Assembly (NCBI RefSeq): GCF_021869535.1
Contig: NW_026262659.1
Span: 1,178,001 to 1,242,000, forward strand
Reading direction: 5' to 3'
Length of the DNA stretch: 64,000 nucleotides
Source of the DNA: Mytilus californianus
Taxonomy: Eukaryota > Mollusca > Bivalvia > Mytilida > Mytilidae
In this document: piece by piece, positions 1 to 12,325 of the stretch
Layout of the letters: each line of letters begins with the position of its first letter
Numbering within the stretch: the stretch's first letter is position 1
The notes under the pieces: model-generated
Databases searched by the model: none
Seen by the model: only the letters and a program-made list of their open reading frames with translations
What the model was told of the DNA's origin: nothing
Made by a program: the position numbers and the translations under genes

Positions 1-760
1 TCATAAACTAGGAGCGTCGGAAGTACATTTCAGAATTTACCCTTATAAAGAAAGCCCAAACCCGAAAAATTAAAAGCCAATGATGTATAAGTATTCGAAA
101 ACACGAGGAACCTTATGATCTAATAAGACTTAAAACATTGATAGCCTCAAATGTGATTCAGATAGTTAGGTCTTGCTAGAAACAGTTTGTTCCGTTTTAA
201 GCACTATTCTTGATTGATCCTTACATTTTTTTAATAGTACAAATTTTATCTTATAAAATAATTGCATTTGTATGTATTGCAATTATAACATAGAAAAACA
301 AAACAAGAACGTTGTAAATCCTGATGATAACCTTCACAAATGCTTCACTCGGGATAAAAACAATTAGAATGACAAGAAAGTGAGATGTCAAATCGCTCAA
401 GATAGAGTTCGTAGTTAATAGTAAAAGAGATATGGTAACATGTGAAAAAAATCCTGTTACCCCTTAATTATTGCAAGAAAAAAAAATCTGCGCATTAAGC
501 ACCAAAATAAACAAATTCTGTTTTTGCTTATGTAGGTATTAAATTTCGGTATAGTGGCACCAATTTATAACCAATTCTAGATCTAAGGTTTCAAATTTAT
601 TCAACAATCATTCAATCATTTTTGATAGTTGACAATTTAGTTTCTTAATGATTTCTTAATTCATCAGCGGAGGATTTAGGAACAGATGATGCCCTCATTG
701 AAGAACTGTCCATCTGTAGTGGTATCGCCCGAGTCTATCAACTCAATGTACAATTACAAA
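1..760 (+). repeat. Family G, Penelope-like-associated repeat, degenerate
   Basis: The stretch near 82-135 (AAAGCCAATGATGTATAAG and the following GAGGAACCTTATG) matches the copy at 53690-53780. The end near 685-735 aligns with a structured motif shared by 53915-53970 and the retrozyme. The middle (160-640) is AT-rich with nothing I can identify. Confidence 0.45.
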
Positions 761-769
761 AAGTAAAAT

Positions 770-1275
770 CACAAAAATACCGAACTCCGAGGAAATTCAA
801 AACGGAAAGTCCCTAATCAAATGGCAAAATCAAAACCTCAAACACATCAAACGAATGGATAACAACTGTCATATTCCTAACTTGGTACAGGCGTTTTCTT
901 ATGTAGAAAATGGTAGATTAAACCTGGTTTTATAGCTAGCTAAACCTCTCACTTGTATGACAGTCGCATCAAATTCCATTGTATTGACAACGATGTGTGA
1001 ACAAAACAAAGACATATATGTAAAAAATAGGGGTACAGCAGTCAACATTGTGTTATAATCTTAATCACTATATAAAAACAGACAAATATGTAACAAAGAA
1101 TCACAAAAAGGCATATAGACAAAGCACATTAGCAAAAATGAAAGACAAGAATACAAAAATTTATAATAGCACAATAACATAATGACGGGATGTATAAGTA
1201 CAGAGCCACGTCATATGTATCAAAGAAACACAAAAAGGCATAAAGACAAAGCACATTAGCAAAAATGAAAATTAC
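770..1275 (+). repeat. Dispersed repeat family A, copy 1
   Basis: Starts CCGAACTCCGAGGAAATTC and contains CTTGGTACAGGCG and CACTTGTATGACAGTCGCAT, shared with copies near 3400, 11850 (reverse), 21000 and 51770. A block of about 50 bp around 1093-1145 is repeated at 1218-1270, a local duplication. No coding capacity. Common in Mytilus from memory; class uncertain, SINE- or MITE-like. Confidence 0.7.
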
Positions 1276-1379
1276 AACTTAATGCTTAATGGAGGTTTCA
1301 TTTAAAAGTCTCAGTAAAACGCTCGTCATAATTTGACATTTCTGGTAGAAAGTGGTGCTTGTGATGTTTTGTATATATA

Positions 1380-2432
1380 GTAAAACCTGTATAAACCGAC
1401 CGGCTATGGGACTATGAAAACAGGCCGGTTCGGACAGGGGGCCGGTTTATTCAGGCTTCCGTTTTGACCGGAAGTTAATGACTCGTGACGTCCAATACTT
1501 TGCATGTAAAAGTTCTGTCTGATTGTAAATTATGAACTAATAAATACAATAACGTAATAACTTCGCACGATCGTTGTTCTGAATTTTCATATTCATTGGC
1601 TTTAGAAATTTAAGACATTACAAATTCTTAAAATTAATATTTTAACCTTTTTTTAAATATCCTTGTATGTCAAATAGATCTCGGTAGCATCAGTCTCCGA
1701 CTTGTCAGTTTCTGTTTCACTTTGAGTTCATGGTTTTCATTTGCATCAGAATCCTCGCGTTGTTTGAATTGTGACACAAGGGTTCGATTTTACTTCCATC
1801 GTTCATTTCCTACGTTGGTATAGCCGTTTAAAAAGCCAGGCTTTTATCAAACGAATGTTCATCACGATCGAAACATATAGTCATACAGTCTTCCGATACC
1901 TATGAATTGTCGTCATCCGAGTCTTCTTCATTATCATGGTCATTGGTTTCGTTCGCGGGGTTCACAACAGGGACACGATGTAAATTTCTTACTCCGTGAT
2001 TTGAAAGAATTATCCAAGTTACAACGTAAGTTCTATCCGAGATGTATTCGGCGTATCTTTTAGTTTACTTTAATTTACACTTTTATAGTGTTTCAAGCTC
2101 ACTACTGTAACATGTGTAAGTTCACGGTTTAACACCGGGACAAATGATTATCCTGAAAAAAAATCTTGTATAAACAAATATGTTTTGATTGCATATCTAT
2201 CAACAGTGTCATTATTTTAAATTAATCGACAAACCGATTTTGACAGATAATAATTGCTGTAATTAAGAGTATCGGGTCTGCATAATTAGACCAAAATTCG
2301 GAATACACAGGGTCCGGTTTACAAAGGATATTTTGACAATGACTTTGAAGGGGAAAACATGGGACTCTCATTTCGGCCGGAATGGACAGGAAACCGGTTT
2401 TTGTCAGGATCTGGTTTACTTAGGTTTGGCTG
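1380..2432 (+). mobile_element. Pogo/Tigger-like non-autonomous DNA transposon (tentative)
   Basis: The left end AGTAAAACCTGTATAAACCG and the reverse complement of the right end (CAGCCAAACCTAAGTAAACC) are related, and both are flanked by TA. Further CCGG-rich subterminal repeats (GGCCGGTT, CCGGTTT) recur at both ends. The ~1.05-kb interior has no transposase frame. The end type and TA target fit pogo/Tigger elements by general knowledge; the class is inferred. Confidence 0.45.
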
Positions 2433-2515
2433 TATATGTGTGGTGGTGGCGGTGGTGGTGATGGTATATATGTGTGTGTGTGTGTTTGAGGGTTGGTGAG
2501 GAGGGGGAGGGGTTA
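2433..2515 (+). repeat. Simple-sequence tract (GGT/TG-rich)
   Basis: Runs of GGTGGTGGC and TGTGTGTGTG directly follow the DNA element. The reverse strand gives a proline/threonine/histidine-rich ORF that is a simple-repeat artefact. Confidence 0.8.
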
Positions 2516-3380
2516 ACAGAGCATTCATGTACATTTCCTGAGGAAATCAAGTTAAAGAAATGAAGACACTCTTTTTGCTACATTTGAATTCTTACACTGT
2601 TATATACACAATCTTAAAACAAAAGTAATGTATGCTTTTGTAGCAGGATAAAAAGTCAATTTGCCAATTCCCGTAATTGATCATTTAAATATAGAGACAA
2701 GTTTAAGTCTCCGTTTGGAAAGATAGAAATTGTCATTAAAATCGAACAGCTAACCAAAAGATCGAATTTATCCGTGGGTAATGTTTGTTACCTTTAAGTT
2801 TTTCAAATCTGTTAAATTACATATAATTTATGTCATGCTACAACCTTTTGATACCAGTAGATATTTTCACTCAAAAGTGGTTAAAACGCTCAATATCACT
2901 TTCAACTCATCATGCCTTACTTGAACAAAAGCCCATTTTGTCTGAAATAGAACAAGTTAACAATTTACAACAAATCAATTTATTTTAGCCATTTAACCAT
3001 AATCTCTCGGTGGCCATCCTGTTCTATTAGAATCAACACTTTGAAGAAGATACATGTAGTTCAAATTGTTGCTCTGGGTTTAGTAGTTTGTACATAAATG
3101 TGCTGTCTTTTAAGACATTGAAAGATGAATTCACTTTTTTAGTAACGTTTAAATGTCAAAAGAGGACAGAGGTTGTGGAATGAATATTTAAAAAAAATTA
3201 AAAACAATCATCATTCGATTCCCTAGGAATATGTATGTTGCTAAGGAGAAAATTGCATTGTGATGTGAAGTCACATGACAATATATAACTGATTTGTATT
3301 CATCTGGTTAGAATTTAAACATATTTTTAGATACATTGCACATAAATCTTGTTTTTATTTGCAGTGCCATTTTGTTAAAA
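2516..3380. other. No gene seen; AT-rich
   Basis: Nothing coding or repeated was recognised on either strand. Confidence 0.6.
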
Positions 3381-3399
3381 CGTATAACAAAAATTCCCA

Positions 3400-4010
3400 A
3401 CTGTAAGGTACATTCAAAAAGGGAAAGTCCTTAAAACTGACAAAATTAAACGCTATAAACCAACGGAACGAGTGAAAAACAATTGCATATTCCTGACTTG
3501 GTACAGGCGTATTCCAAAACAAAAATGACTAGCTTAACCTCCGACTTGTATGACAATTGTTTATACATCCGTTATATTGATAAATTTTGAGCAACTGAAA
3601 CAGACATAATAGCTTAATGTAAAAATAATTGGGACTAAGCAGCCATAACTGTGTCAACATAAATCACAGAAATACAACACAACTGAATAAACAATTCAAA
3701 CAAATATACATTGTTCCAATAAAAAAATTGACAAAGACGCAAACAACTACACTTTTGTAGATAAAAAGTCCTTGTAGTTGTAAAATATAAATACAAATCT
3801 AAACAAAATGGACAAAACAATGTAAAACCTTATAGCGTCCGAATCGCAACTCAGAACCCACATGAACCAGGAACGCCTAAAGTAAAAATCCCGATAGTCA
3901 CGTCAACACAATAGACCAAATACAAATAAAAGGAAAACGTAAAGTGAATAAAAAGACACACAACTTCGGCACCTAGAATCTATAACTCAACAAAAGGTTT
4001 GTTGTTCAGA
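3400..4010 (+). repeat. Dispersed repeat family A, copy 2 (diverged)
   Basis: Shares CATATTCCTGACTTGGTACA and CCTCCGACTTGTATGACA with copy 1, with many substitutions and indels. Short ORFs over it are spurious. Confidence 0.6.
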
Positions 4011-4259
4011 TGTCAAAAAGGGGGCATGATAATGGTAAATTTGGATAGTTGGATAGAAAGTAAAATATATTAAATCGTTATATTCGATATTACACAACCA
4101 TTATCTAGTTTGAACGCAATAAGGTAAATTTTGGTTAAAAACATATCATAAAAAATTGGCCGAAATTTGCCGAATGTTTTGATCTTTCAGGTCTTGATAT
4201 CAAAACCCTACCAGAATATCACTAAAACGCATTACAATCGTGGTCAAAGTTGACAGGGA

Positions 4260-5275
4260 TCACAAAGGGTATGTTAAACGAAATATGTAAAGAAACACCG
4301 ATTATTTGGAAACTCAAATATTTTATTTCAGGGCAAATCTTTAATTTATTCTTTTTTTTTATCAAAAAGTCAAATAAAAACTATTGGTGATATATGGAAC
4401 GATAATACCAAAGAATTTTTTTATCATGTAATGGAATATGCCAACAGCTAACAGAAACACGTAACTGTATTTCGGAATACTCACGAGTTAAAACTTCAAT
4501 ACCACAACCATTCATGCAAATTTTTAAAAATAACGATGTTCAACGCACTTTTAAAAGTCACAAAAACAAAATTTCTGAAAACTTTTTAATTTCTAAATCC
4601 AGATAATAAAATCATTAAGATTAAAGATTGGACATACAAATATCTTCAATTAACCATAAACAGAACTGAGACCCCTAAGTGTCAAAGAAAACGGGAAAAT
4701 TTGTATAGCTGGGATATAAATTGGGAAAAAATTTGGCTAAATCTCAGTAAAATGGATGTTATTAGAAAAGTTAAAGAATTTTAATAGAATGTATACATAG
4801 GATAATATATACTGGAAACAGACTGCAAATGATTGGTATATCAAACGGAAAATGTCACTTGTGTGATGAAAATAATAACATTGAAACTCTTGAGCATTTA
4901 TTTTATCAATGTAACAATGTTAAACCATTGATAGAAACAATTTTTAGAAATTTACAACTTTGTACCTTAATAAATAACGAGGCACTTGTTGAACAATATA
5001 TTTTATTAGGAATCTGTACAGATAATTCTAATAATGCAATAGTTAACGCAATAATACTTTATTTTAAATGGGCTATTTGGAAAATACGTAATAAATGCAA
5101 ATTCGATAAAATTAAACTGAATATGCAGTCTAAACAGGCTTTGCTGAAATTCCACATTAAAAACAAATTAAAACTACTTTTGATACGCTCTTATATAAAG
5201 TATATATATGCAGAGCAAAAGTTGAACTCTTTATCGAGAAAATATAGGAAAATATACTTTGTTATACTGGTCTAA
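4260..5275 (+). pseudogene. 3' end of a LINE: C-terminal RT connection and zf-RVT domain, frameshifted
   Basis: Readable in shifting frames: KTIGDIWN and NTKEFL (about 4375-4420), then WTYKYLQLTINRTETPKCQ, then INWEKIWLNLSKMDV, then HRIIYTGNRLQMIGIS. The intact last part (4829-5275, 148 residues) has CHLCDENNNIETLEHLFYQC, the zinc-binding reverse-transcriptase C-terminal domain of L1-like non-LTR elements. There is a frameshift near 4785 between VKEF and HRII and an earlier one near 4600. The polymerase core is absent, as in a 5'-truncated insertion. Not functional. Confidence 0.75.
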
Positions 5276-5645
5276 ACTAAATTGTGTTTGACTCCATATG
5301 TTATAATCTAAGCTTATTGTATCTTAGGGTAAACTTGGTGAAAAATATTTAGTTATTTTTAACAGAAAGAAAACTAATATTTGAATTTATGTCTGTGCAT
5401 ATTATGTATATTAGTAGATTACCACATATATCATGCTTCATACTACTTTAATACTTACCACATGTGCTTTATCCTTTTAAAATTCATACATTGGTATATT
5501 ACAGTTAGATGTCTAATTTTTGTCAATCACATCAAACATTTCCAATTCAGATTATAACTTTAATTTTCATCGATGACATATATATTTTTCAATTTTAAAT
5601 CTACACGTGGTAGTCAGTGAACCAGATATACGATAATGATTATGT
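5276..5645. other. AT-rich, no gene seen
   Basis: Follows the LINE 3' end; nothing recognised. There is no obvious poly(A) tail. Confidence 0.6.
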
Positions 5646-5647
5646 AT

Positions 5648-6052
5648 AAAAGAGGGGCGAAAGATACCAGAGGGACATTCAAACTAATAAATCGAAAATA
5701 AACTAACAACGCCATGGATAAAAAAGAAAAAGACAAACAATCAAACAATAGTACAATAACCACAACTTAGAAAACTAGACTAAGCAACACGAACCCCACC
5801 AAAAACTGGGGATGGTCTCAGGTGCTCCAGAAGGGTAAGCAGACCCTGCTCCACATGTGGCACCCGTCGTGTTGCTCATGTTAGTACAAACCCGGTAAAA
5901 AGTCGGTAAATTCGGTAGGTCACATTCGTGAAAAAGGAACGGGATTGTAGTTACGACATTAGGAACATATCCGCTATATCTGTGAAAAGGATATTCCATA
6001 ACGGTCAACCAGCTCGTGATGGCGTCCGTAAAATTTACGAAGGGATGTATAA
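5648..6052 (-). repeat. Dispersed repeat family B, copy 1
   Basis: Reverse orientation. Runs from TTCGTAAATTTTACGGACGC through CACATGTGGAGCAGGGTCTG to GGTATCTTTCGCCCCTC. The same sequence recurs at 8335, 46700 and, diverged, 62370. Its apparent peptide (GATCGAGSAYPSGAPE) is a frame that recurs with the repeat, not a host protein. Very common in Mytilus from memory. Confidence 0.8.
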
Positions 6053-6261
6053 CAATGATGCTTACCGGGTAAAAACAATTGCACTGGTTCTTGTAATACA
6101 TCTTTGTAAAACTATGGGAGTTTAAACTCAATTGATTTCCCCCTGGTCAAGTGAGGCTGTTAAAAATACAGGGGTCACTAAGTATGCATCCTGGGCTACT
6201 TAGGTATTTGTATATCAAGAAATGCTTCAATAAAAGTATTTGTTATCGTTAAAAAAAAATC

Positions 6262-6500
6262 TATTGACCAAGCACATAGTCGTTGACCAAATACATGGTT
6301 TAACATTAACATCTAATGACCATAATGACCAAATACCTGGTCTGTAATTAACATTCAATGACCAAATATATGGACTATAAATATCAGCTATTGACCAAAT
6401 CTATGGTTTATAATTAAAATCATTTGACCAAAAATATGGTCTGTAATTAAAATCCATTTACCAAGTACATGGTCGATAATTAAAATCATCTGACCAAATA
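6262..6500 (+). repeat. 33-bp minisatellite with a hairpin in each unit
   Basis: TGACCA-like unit starts fall at 6326, 6359, 6392, 6425, 6458 and 6491, an exact 33-bp spacing, with earlier looser units at 6265 and 6284. Most units have the form TGACCAAATAYATGGTC followed by TAATTAAAATC. GACCA and TGGTC can pair within the unit. Confidence 0.85.
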
Positions 6501-7014
6501 CAAATGTACATAATCTATAATCAATTTCAATTTAATATTACATGGTTCATGTATATATTTATCCCTGCAGTGTTCCAATTCAACATGTGTATATGTATTG
6601 TACATGTAGAAGTCAATGCCATGAACTAAGTTTGAATGATAACTGCTTTTATGTGCACACATGTATCTGAATTAAACTTAAATGTTCTTTATAGACCTAA
6701 TTGATGGTCTTAATATACTAATGGACTTGTATTAATCAAAAAGCACTTTAAATATTAGACTACAAATTTAAATATTGGCTCAATATACATGTTTGTAAAA
6801 CAAGTTTATTCCATAAGTTTGTTAATTACCACATTTTCAAATCCGTTCAAGCTTATTATAAAAATGTAATGTTTACCTGATGGAAAAAAAATAAAGTTGA
6901 GTCAGCTTCTTCAAAATATTAACATGCAATATAAAAACTAGAACTGTATAACTAACTTTCAAAACTGAAAATACTGAAACTGGATATAAAGTTTCTATAT
7001 TTTTAAATTTGTAT

Positions 7015-7745
7015 GTTGACCTTGACCTTTGACCCTACACCTTGTTATGGGATGATCACAGAAACCATAATACTTACAAAAGTCTTGAATAGTAGAAAAT
7101 GTTTGGGTCATTAAGGCGCAACTTTGTTGCATTTGACCGAAGAAATTTGACCTTGCCGTAAGGGCCATAACCCCAGTTAACGGTTTCTGAAAAGACTAAA
7201 TTAGCTTTAACTATTCAACTAAAGGTCTTAGACCAATGGGTTTTTTTGCAATGACATCGGGGACCAATGACCTTGACAAAGGTCACAAGGTCGACGATCA
7301 TGGTTATGTCCCAGATAGCCAATTATGTGTTTTTGAACTTATTTAAAGTGTTTTAACTGTGTTTAAAGCTTTTTTAAAGGTTGACCTTTGACCTTACAAT
7401 TTGTTATTGGATATCTCAAAAACCATTATACTTACAGAAATCGTGAATAGTGAAAAATGTCTGGGTCATAAAGGCGCAAGTTTTTAACATTTTGACCGAA
7501 GATATTTGACATATCCGTAGGGGGAATAACCTCTGTTAACGGTTTTTGAAAAGACAAAATTAGCTGTAACTCTTGAACCGAAGGTCCTAGATCCATGGTG
7601 TCTTTTGCAATGACATCATGTACCGATGACCTTGACGTAGGTTATAGGATCAAAAGTAAAGGTCATGTCCCGAATTGCGAATTATGTGTTTTTGACCATA
7701 TTTTAAGGATTTTATGTGTGTTTTAGAGCTTTTCAATGCTTTCAA
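7015..7745 (+). repeat. Tandem duplication, period about 364 bp
   Basis: Unit 1 starts GTTGACCTTGACCTTTGACC, unit 2 starts near 7379 with GGTTGACCTTTGACC. Both contain TTTGACCGAAGA, GTTAACGGTTT, TGCAATGACATC and AATTATGTGTTTTTGA in the same order. The units are clearly diverged. No gene. Confidence 0.8.
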
Positions 7746-8334
7746 CGCTTATTTTAACATATAGTTTACATAACGAAAATAAAAGACCTTTCAATTGTTC
7801 ACGATACATATCCAAGATGGTGATGAAGCTCAGTTTCCCTGATCAATATTTCATTTCATCAACAACAGAAATAAGTTCAAACAAATGCAATTACAAACGT
7901 TACCTGGCGGTTTTCTGACACATATCCAATATCATAAAGTAGTATTTAAAACTTTCTAAAGGTCCAAATAAGTGTTAAAAATTGATAAAATCCCAAATAA
8001 AATCTTGTTAACATAATTATCGATTGTGTTGATTAGCAAGAATGTGTAAAACTGTGACGTATTCTGTAGAAACTGGCCAATGGTGACGCAACTAGAGATC
8101 TAGTACAGGTTATTAAAATAACTTGCCTATATATAGCTATATACATAGTTCTACGACTATATGGTATAAAACAGCCATTTCTACATTGTAGATGACTAAC
8201 TTATTGCAAAGCGTCTGAAAAAAATATAACACATCAACTATTTGATCCGTTTCCTCAATACAAAGTTAAGTACATTTCTACATATACAGCTGTGAGTAAA
8301 TGAAACAACGATTAGTGATACCAGTTTCAGATAC
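7746..8334. other. No gene seen
   Basis: AT-rich; the 60-residue ORF at 7736-7918 starts inside the duplication and has no recognisable feature. Confidence 0.55.
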
Positions 8335-8562
8335 CATGTGACGGGTGCCACATGTGGAGCAGGATCTGCTTACCCTTCCGGAGCACCTGAGATCACCCTC
8401 AGTTTTTGGTGGGGTTCGTGTTGCTTAGTCTTTAGTTTTCTATGTTGTGTCATCTGTACTATTATTTGTCTGTTTGTCTTTTTATTTTTGGCCATAGCGT
8501 TGTCAGTTCGTTTTCGATCTATGAGTTTGACTGTCCCTCTGGTATCTTTCGTCCCTCTTTTT
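8335..8562 (+). repeat. Dispersed repeat family B, copy 2 (5' truncated)
   Basis: Starts at GTGACGGGTGCCACATGTGG and ends at CTGGTATCTTTCGTCCCTCT. It matches the second half of copy 1 and of the copy near 46870. Confidence 0.8.
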
Positions 8563-11270
8563 CAACACAATATAAAAGTGACACATATCGTAGTAGAATA
8601 ATTAATCAAATTCCATCCAAAAAGAGAAATTGATTGTGACTCGTGTACATCTGCATACCTTCTTGTTGAAATTACGGATACTTATACGTGTATAAACATT
8701 TTAAGTATGTCACTGTAGTCATCCGTATAGTCCTTTCTACACAATACTGAAATGAAATAGCCCAAAAAATATGGCTTGAGAAGATACGTTCTTTAATTGT
8801 CGATGAAAACGTTACACAATTTGTGTCCATATGGTTTGACTAAGTTATCAACAAAGTGCTAAAAGAATAAAAAGTATTAGTAGATATTTATCAGCAATCG
8901 TAAACGAATGATATCATACCATTTTCATATTTTTTGTGGAACATTACATGCAACACATCATTTAACGCCAATCTTATAATCAAGTTATTTATGACATTCC
9001 GTGCAAAGCTTAAATACTTGCTGATATGGTTTCCTAATTTGTAATCCTCGTTTGTAAGTCGATATTTATAAATAAAGTGATTTTGTTAAATGAACTGTAT
9101 CTTACTATACTCACTCTATATTATGGCTCGGTGAAACTTTTGAACCGGCGACTTCTCTTTTCAAGACCTTCTATGTAAGCTGCAACTCTCTATCAAAGAA
9201 ATAAGTATACTAATTGCGCTTGCCCGTATATGGTTTAAACAGTGATGCATGTACTACATTTGCAGGCGAACCTAAAATGTTGTCAATAAATAATCATGTC
9301 AGTTTTTTCAATAATCAAAATAGTTTTTACAATATAAGAATTAGAAAATGTGGTATGATTGAAAAATGACAAAACTCTTAAACAGCGACCAAACGAGGAA
9401 GAAACTATCAAATATTGGCCGAGTATACATGATGTCTGAAATTTTTCATATCTACGTTCGCCGTTTATTTTAAGTGAACACTTCATTCAATCTGTTGTGT
9501 CAAAGGCAAACAAATCAATAGTTTTTTTTATTTTTGCAACTTGAGACGGAATTTTGTTTCAAGTTGTCTCATTTATCTTTTGAACCTTTAGTTCCTGAAT
9601 GTGATTTACACCACCCCTAGAGGAGTACATTTCACGGATTTCAAAGCTTATAAAGGAGATTTTATTTATTTCAAAAAGATATTCAATGATGCATTTGGCA
9701 ATCCCAGCAATATGATTATGTTGAGAAGGACAACTTATGTAATGTTGATATCCAGTATAGTTTAAAAAGCTTTACTTCTCGATGTGGACTTTCAAGGAAC
9801 CTTTAATAGGGTCTGCCTGGTAAATTTATTTTTCCAAATTCTTTTATCAAACAGTTTATATATATTTAATGTAAATTAAAAATTAAAACGAATTGTTTGG
9901 AAATTGTCTCCGTTAACGATAACATATTTTTCAGAATGAAGTGATTGGGAACACTAAAAAATAGACAAAATAATTGTTCAATTCTGATTTCACATCAACG
10001 ACGTTGCACTCTAAATGAAAGTAATTACTCTTGAAATTCATACAATTTACCCAACAAGCTGCAAACATTTCTTATCAGCAACCGATTTCACCTGGATGAC
10101 TGCATATTTCTGATGCAGCTAGATTGGTCATGCGAAATATTGCGTGCGTGAATTAAATATAACAACTTATTTTATTTCACTAACAAGCGTATTTTAGTAA
10201 GTCTTACGCATGTAAACTTATATTATAATAGTGGTGTAAAATTTGACAGTTTTGCCTAACCGGTTACTCGGATAATCTTTTGATCAGTTAACCGGTAGAT
10301 AAATTGATGTTTAAAGACCTTATCTACATTACTCTACAAATGCACGTGTTTTATGATACGCTAAATTGAAGTTTATTAGGTTTGGTTTTAAGCATTCCTA
10401 ATGAATTTTACTTTTAATTATCCAATACGACCATATCTACTATGGCGTTTGTATAAACTTCAGATTGAGAAGATGAAAATCTTCTTGATCTAGTGAAATT
10501 GCCCATGTTTGAAACCGATGATTGTTATATTTTTCTCTTGTGTCTCAAATACTTCTGTGGAATCTTCCAAATTGAGACATTTAAGCGTGTTACTCGTACC
10601 ACCCAGTATACACTAATTCCATTCACATGATTTGCATTTCACCATTTTTGAGTCGGAATTTCATTTAAAGTATGACAAAGTCTTGGACGATAGAGGTAGC
10701 ATTTTTACATTTAGGTCAACGCAATAGTATATCCAAAATGAAATAACGAAGTAAATCGTAAAATTTAATCAGCTTACAACTGTTAAAAATACATGTTTTC
10801 TAATTATGTTTACTTTAGATCTTGCCCCGAGCTGATATACAGATTTCTTTGTGCTGATAAATTTTGTAAAATTGGATTGTTTTCAAGGTTAACAATAGCA
10901 ATCAATATACAATACAATTCATCTGTCAAATTTATAACCGAGACAACCATTTTAAAATTCAATAAAATTTATTAATGATTTTAATAACAATTTATATCAA
11001 ATTTATTAAAAATTGAAAGAAAAGGTCGGGTTACCCGGTTAGCGTTTTTGGTATTCGATATTCGGACCTTCCGACGGTTAACCGGTGAACCGGTTAAAAA
11101 TTGACAACAATACAATATATATACTTTGTTTAATGTGTACAGGTATCGTTACTTGTAACGATCCAGCGCCCTCGTAAGAAAGATCGTTGACTATTATCTA
11201 AACGTTTTATACATATATTATATATATGTACATTGGTTTTTCGCCGCGTTATAGCCTTTGTGCTGATGCC
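8563..11270. other. No gene seen; possible inverted-repeat element at about 10235-11100
   Basis: Mostly AT-rich unique-looking DNA. Near 10240-10295 (CCTAACCGGTTACTCGG, GTTAACCGGTAG) and 11025-11100 (GTTACCCGGTTAGC, GTTAACCGGTGAACCGGTT) there are matching CCGGTTAA-rich ends in inverted orientation. They suggest a ~0.87-kb non-autonomous element, but the ends are too diverged to define. Confidence 0.35.
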
Positions 11271-11271
11271 T

Positions 11272-11534
11272 ATCAACATTGGTTTTATAATAAATTGTAT
11301 TAATCACCGAAAAATTTATTCTTTCCGTTCGGTAATAATCATAAAACTTCCGCTGGAAAGAATTTTGTAATTCAAAATTTACAAGAAAATTTTGTATAGG
11401 AATCAATCAACATCGGTTTTATTAGTAAATGGTATTAATTACTTAAAATTTTATTGTTTCCGTTTTGTAATCGTCATAAAACGTCTGCTAGAAAGGATTT
11501 TGTAATTCAGAATTTACAATTTTGTTTAGGAATG
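11272..11534 (+). repeat. Tandem duplication, period about 137 bp
   Basis: Two units share ATCAACATYGGTTTTAT, TTTCCGTTYKGTAAT, CATAAAAC and GATTTTGTAATTCARAATTT in order. Diverged at many positions. Confidence 0.75.
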
Positions 11535-11587
11535 AAATCATTTGTCCGCAGTTTTGCCATGCAAGACAAACATTTCATTTAGAAGAG

Positions 11588-11738
11588 AGACGAAAGATAC
11601 ATAAGGGTCATTCAAACTCATAAGTCAAAAATAAACGCCATGACAATAAAATAAAAAGACAAAGAACAATATACCAAACACAACATTAAAAACTAAAGGC
11701 TGAGCAAAACAAACCCCACCAAAAACCGTCTAGAAAAG
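11588..11738 (-). repeat. Dispersed repeat family B, fragment
   Basis: Reverse orientation; GAGACGAAAGATAC to AACCCCACCAAAAACC, matching the 3' half of family B. Confidence 0.75.
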
Positions 11739-11849
11739 TCTAACCATCTGTGTAACCTAAAATGACAGTATGCCTTTTTTTTTTTTTTTAGCAAAAACAA
11801 GAATGTCCTAGAACTTAAATTAGATTACCCTAATGCAAGAGGATGATGT

Positions 11850-12025
11850 ACGCTAGCTATGAAAACCGGTTAATCCACCGTTTTCTACATCAGGAAATGC
11901 TTATACCACGACAGGAATATGAAAGTTGTTTTCCATTCGTTTAATGTGTTTGAGCTTTCGATTATGCCATTTGATAAAGGGCTTTCCGTTTTGAATTTTC
12001 CTTGGAGTTCGGTTTTATTATTATT
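11850..12025 (-). repeat. Dispersed repeat family A, fragment
   Basis: Reverse orientation; contains AAAGTTGTTTTCCATTCGTT, GGGCTTTCCGTTTTGAATTT and CCTTGGAGTTCGG. Confidence 0.75.
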
Positions 12026-12268
12026 ATTTTTTTAACAGTTGAGAAATGTTGATATCGGTAAGAAGCCCGTACTAGCTTGTCTGGGCAACTAGTGAATGCA
12101 ATTTAAGTACACTTTACGATCTGCAGTATTACTAAATACCTGCAAGTTCAGCTACTTCTTTGATTTCAATCTTCTTCATTTTTTGTAATCTTAACATGTA
12201 AACACACATATACAAAACACCAATAAAAAGGTTTATATACTTGCATTATTGTATATTGTTTAGTTCAG

Positions 12269-12325
12269 GAAGAATGGAATGGTTTTGTTGTGATAATCAC
12301 GAAGAAGTAAATGGTAACTGTATTA
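12269..12325 (+). CDS. Receptor exon 1 of those seen (N-terminal CC motif)
   Basis: This 57-nt stretch is bounded by an acceptor (TTTAGTTCAG) and a strong donor (GTAAGT at 12326). Its phase is 1/1. It encodes RMEWFCCDNHEEVNGNCI, the CC...NGxC.xC opening often seen just after the signal peptide in bivalve EGF-like receptors. The split codon joins exon 2 as Lys (a+aa), giving CIKCVNGYE. The open frame runs on upstream to about 12202 without an ATG, so this is not a start exon. A weaker alternative acceptor lies five bases upstream. This is the least certain of the four exons, because it is short and its polypyrimidine tract is poor. Confidence 0.5.

Noticed and set aside
2319..2534. 71-residue Pro/Thr/His-rich ORF on - strand
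   Set aside because: Translation of the GGT/TG simple-sequence tract and the end of a DNA element.
8338..8601. ORF with GATCGAGSAYPSGAPE and a hydrophobic stretch
   Set aside because: The same translation recurs in every family B copy; it belongs to the repeat, not to a host protein.
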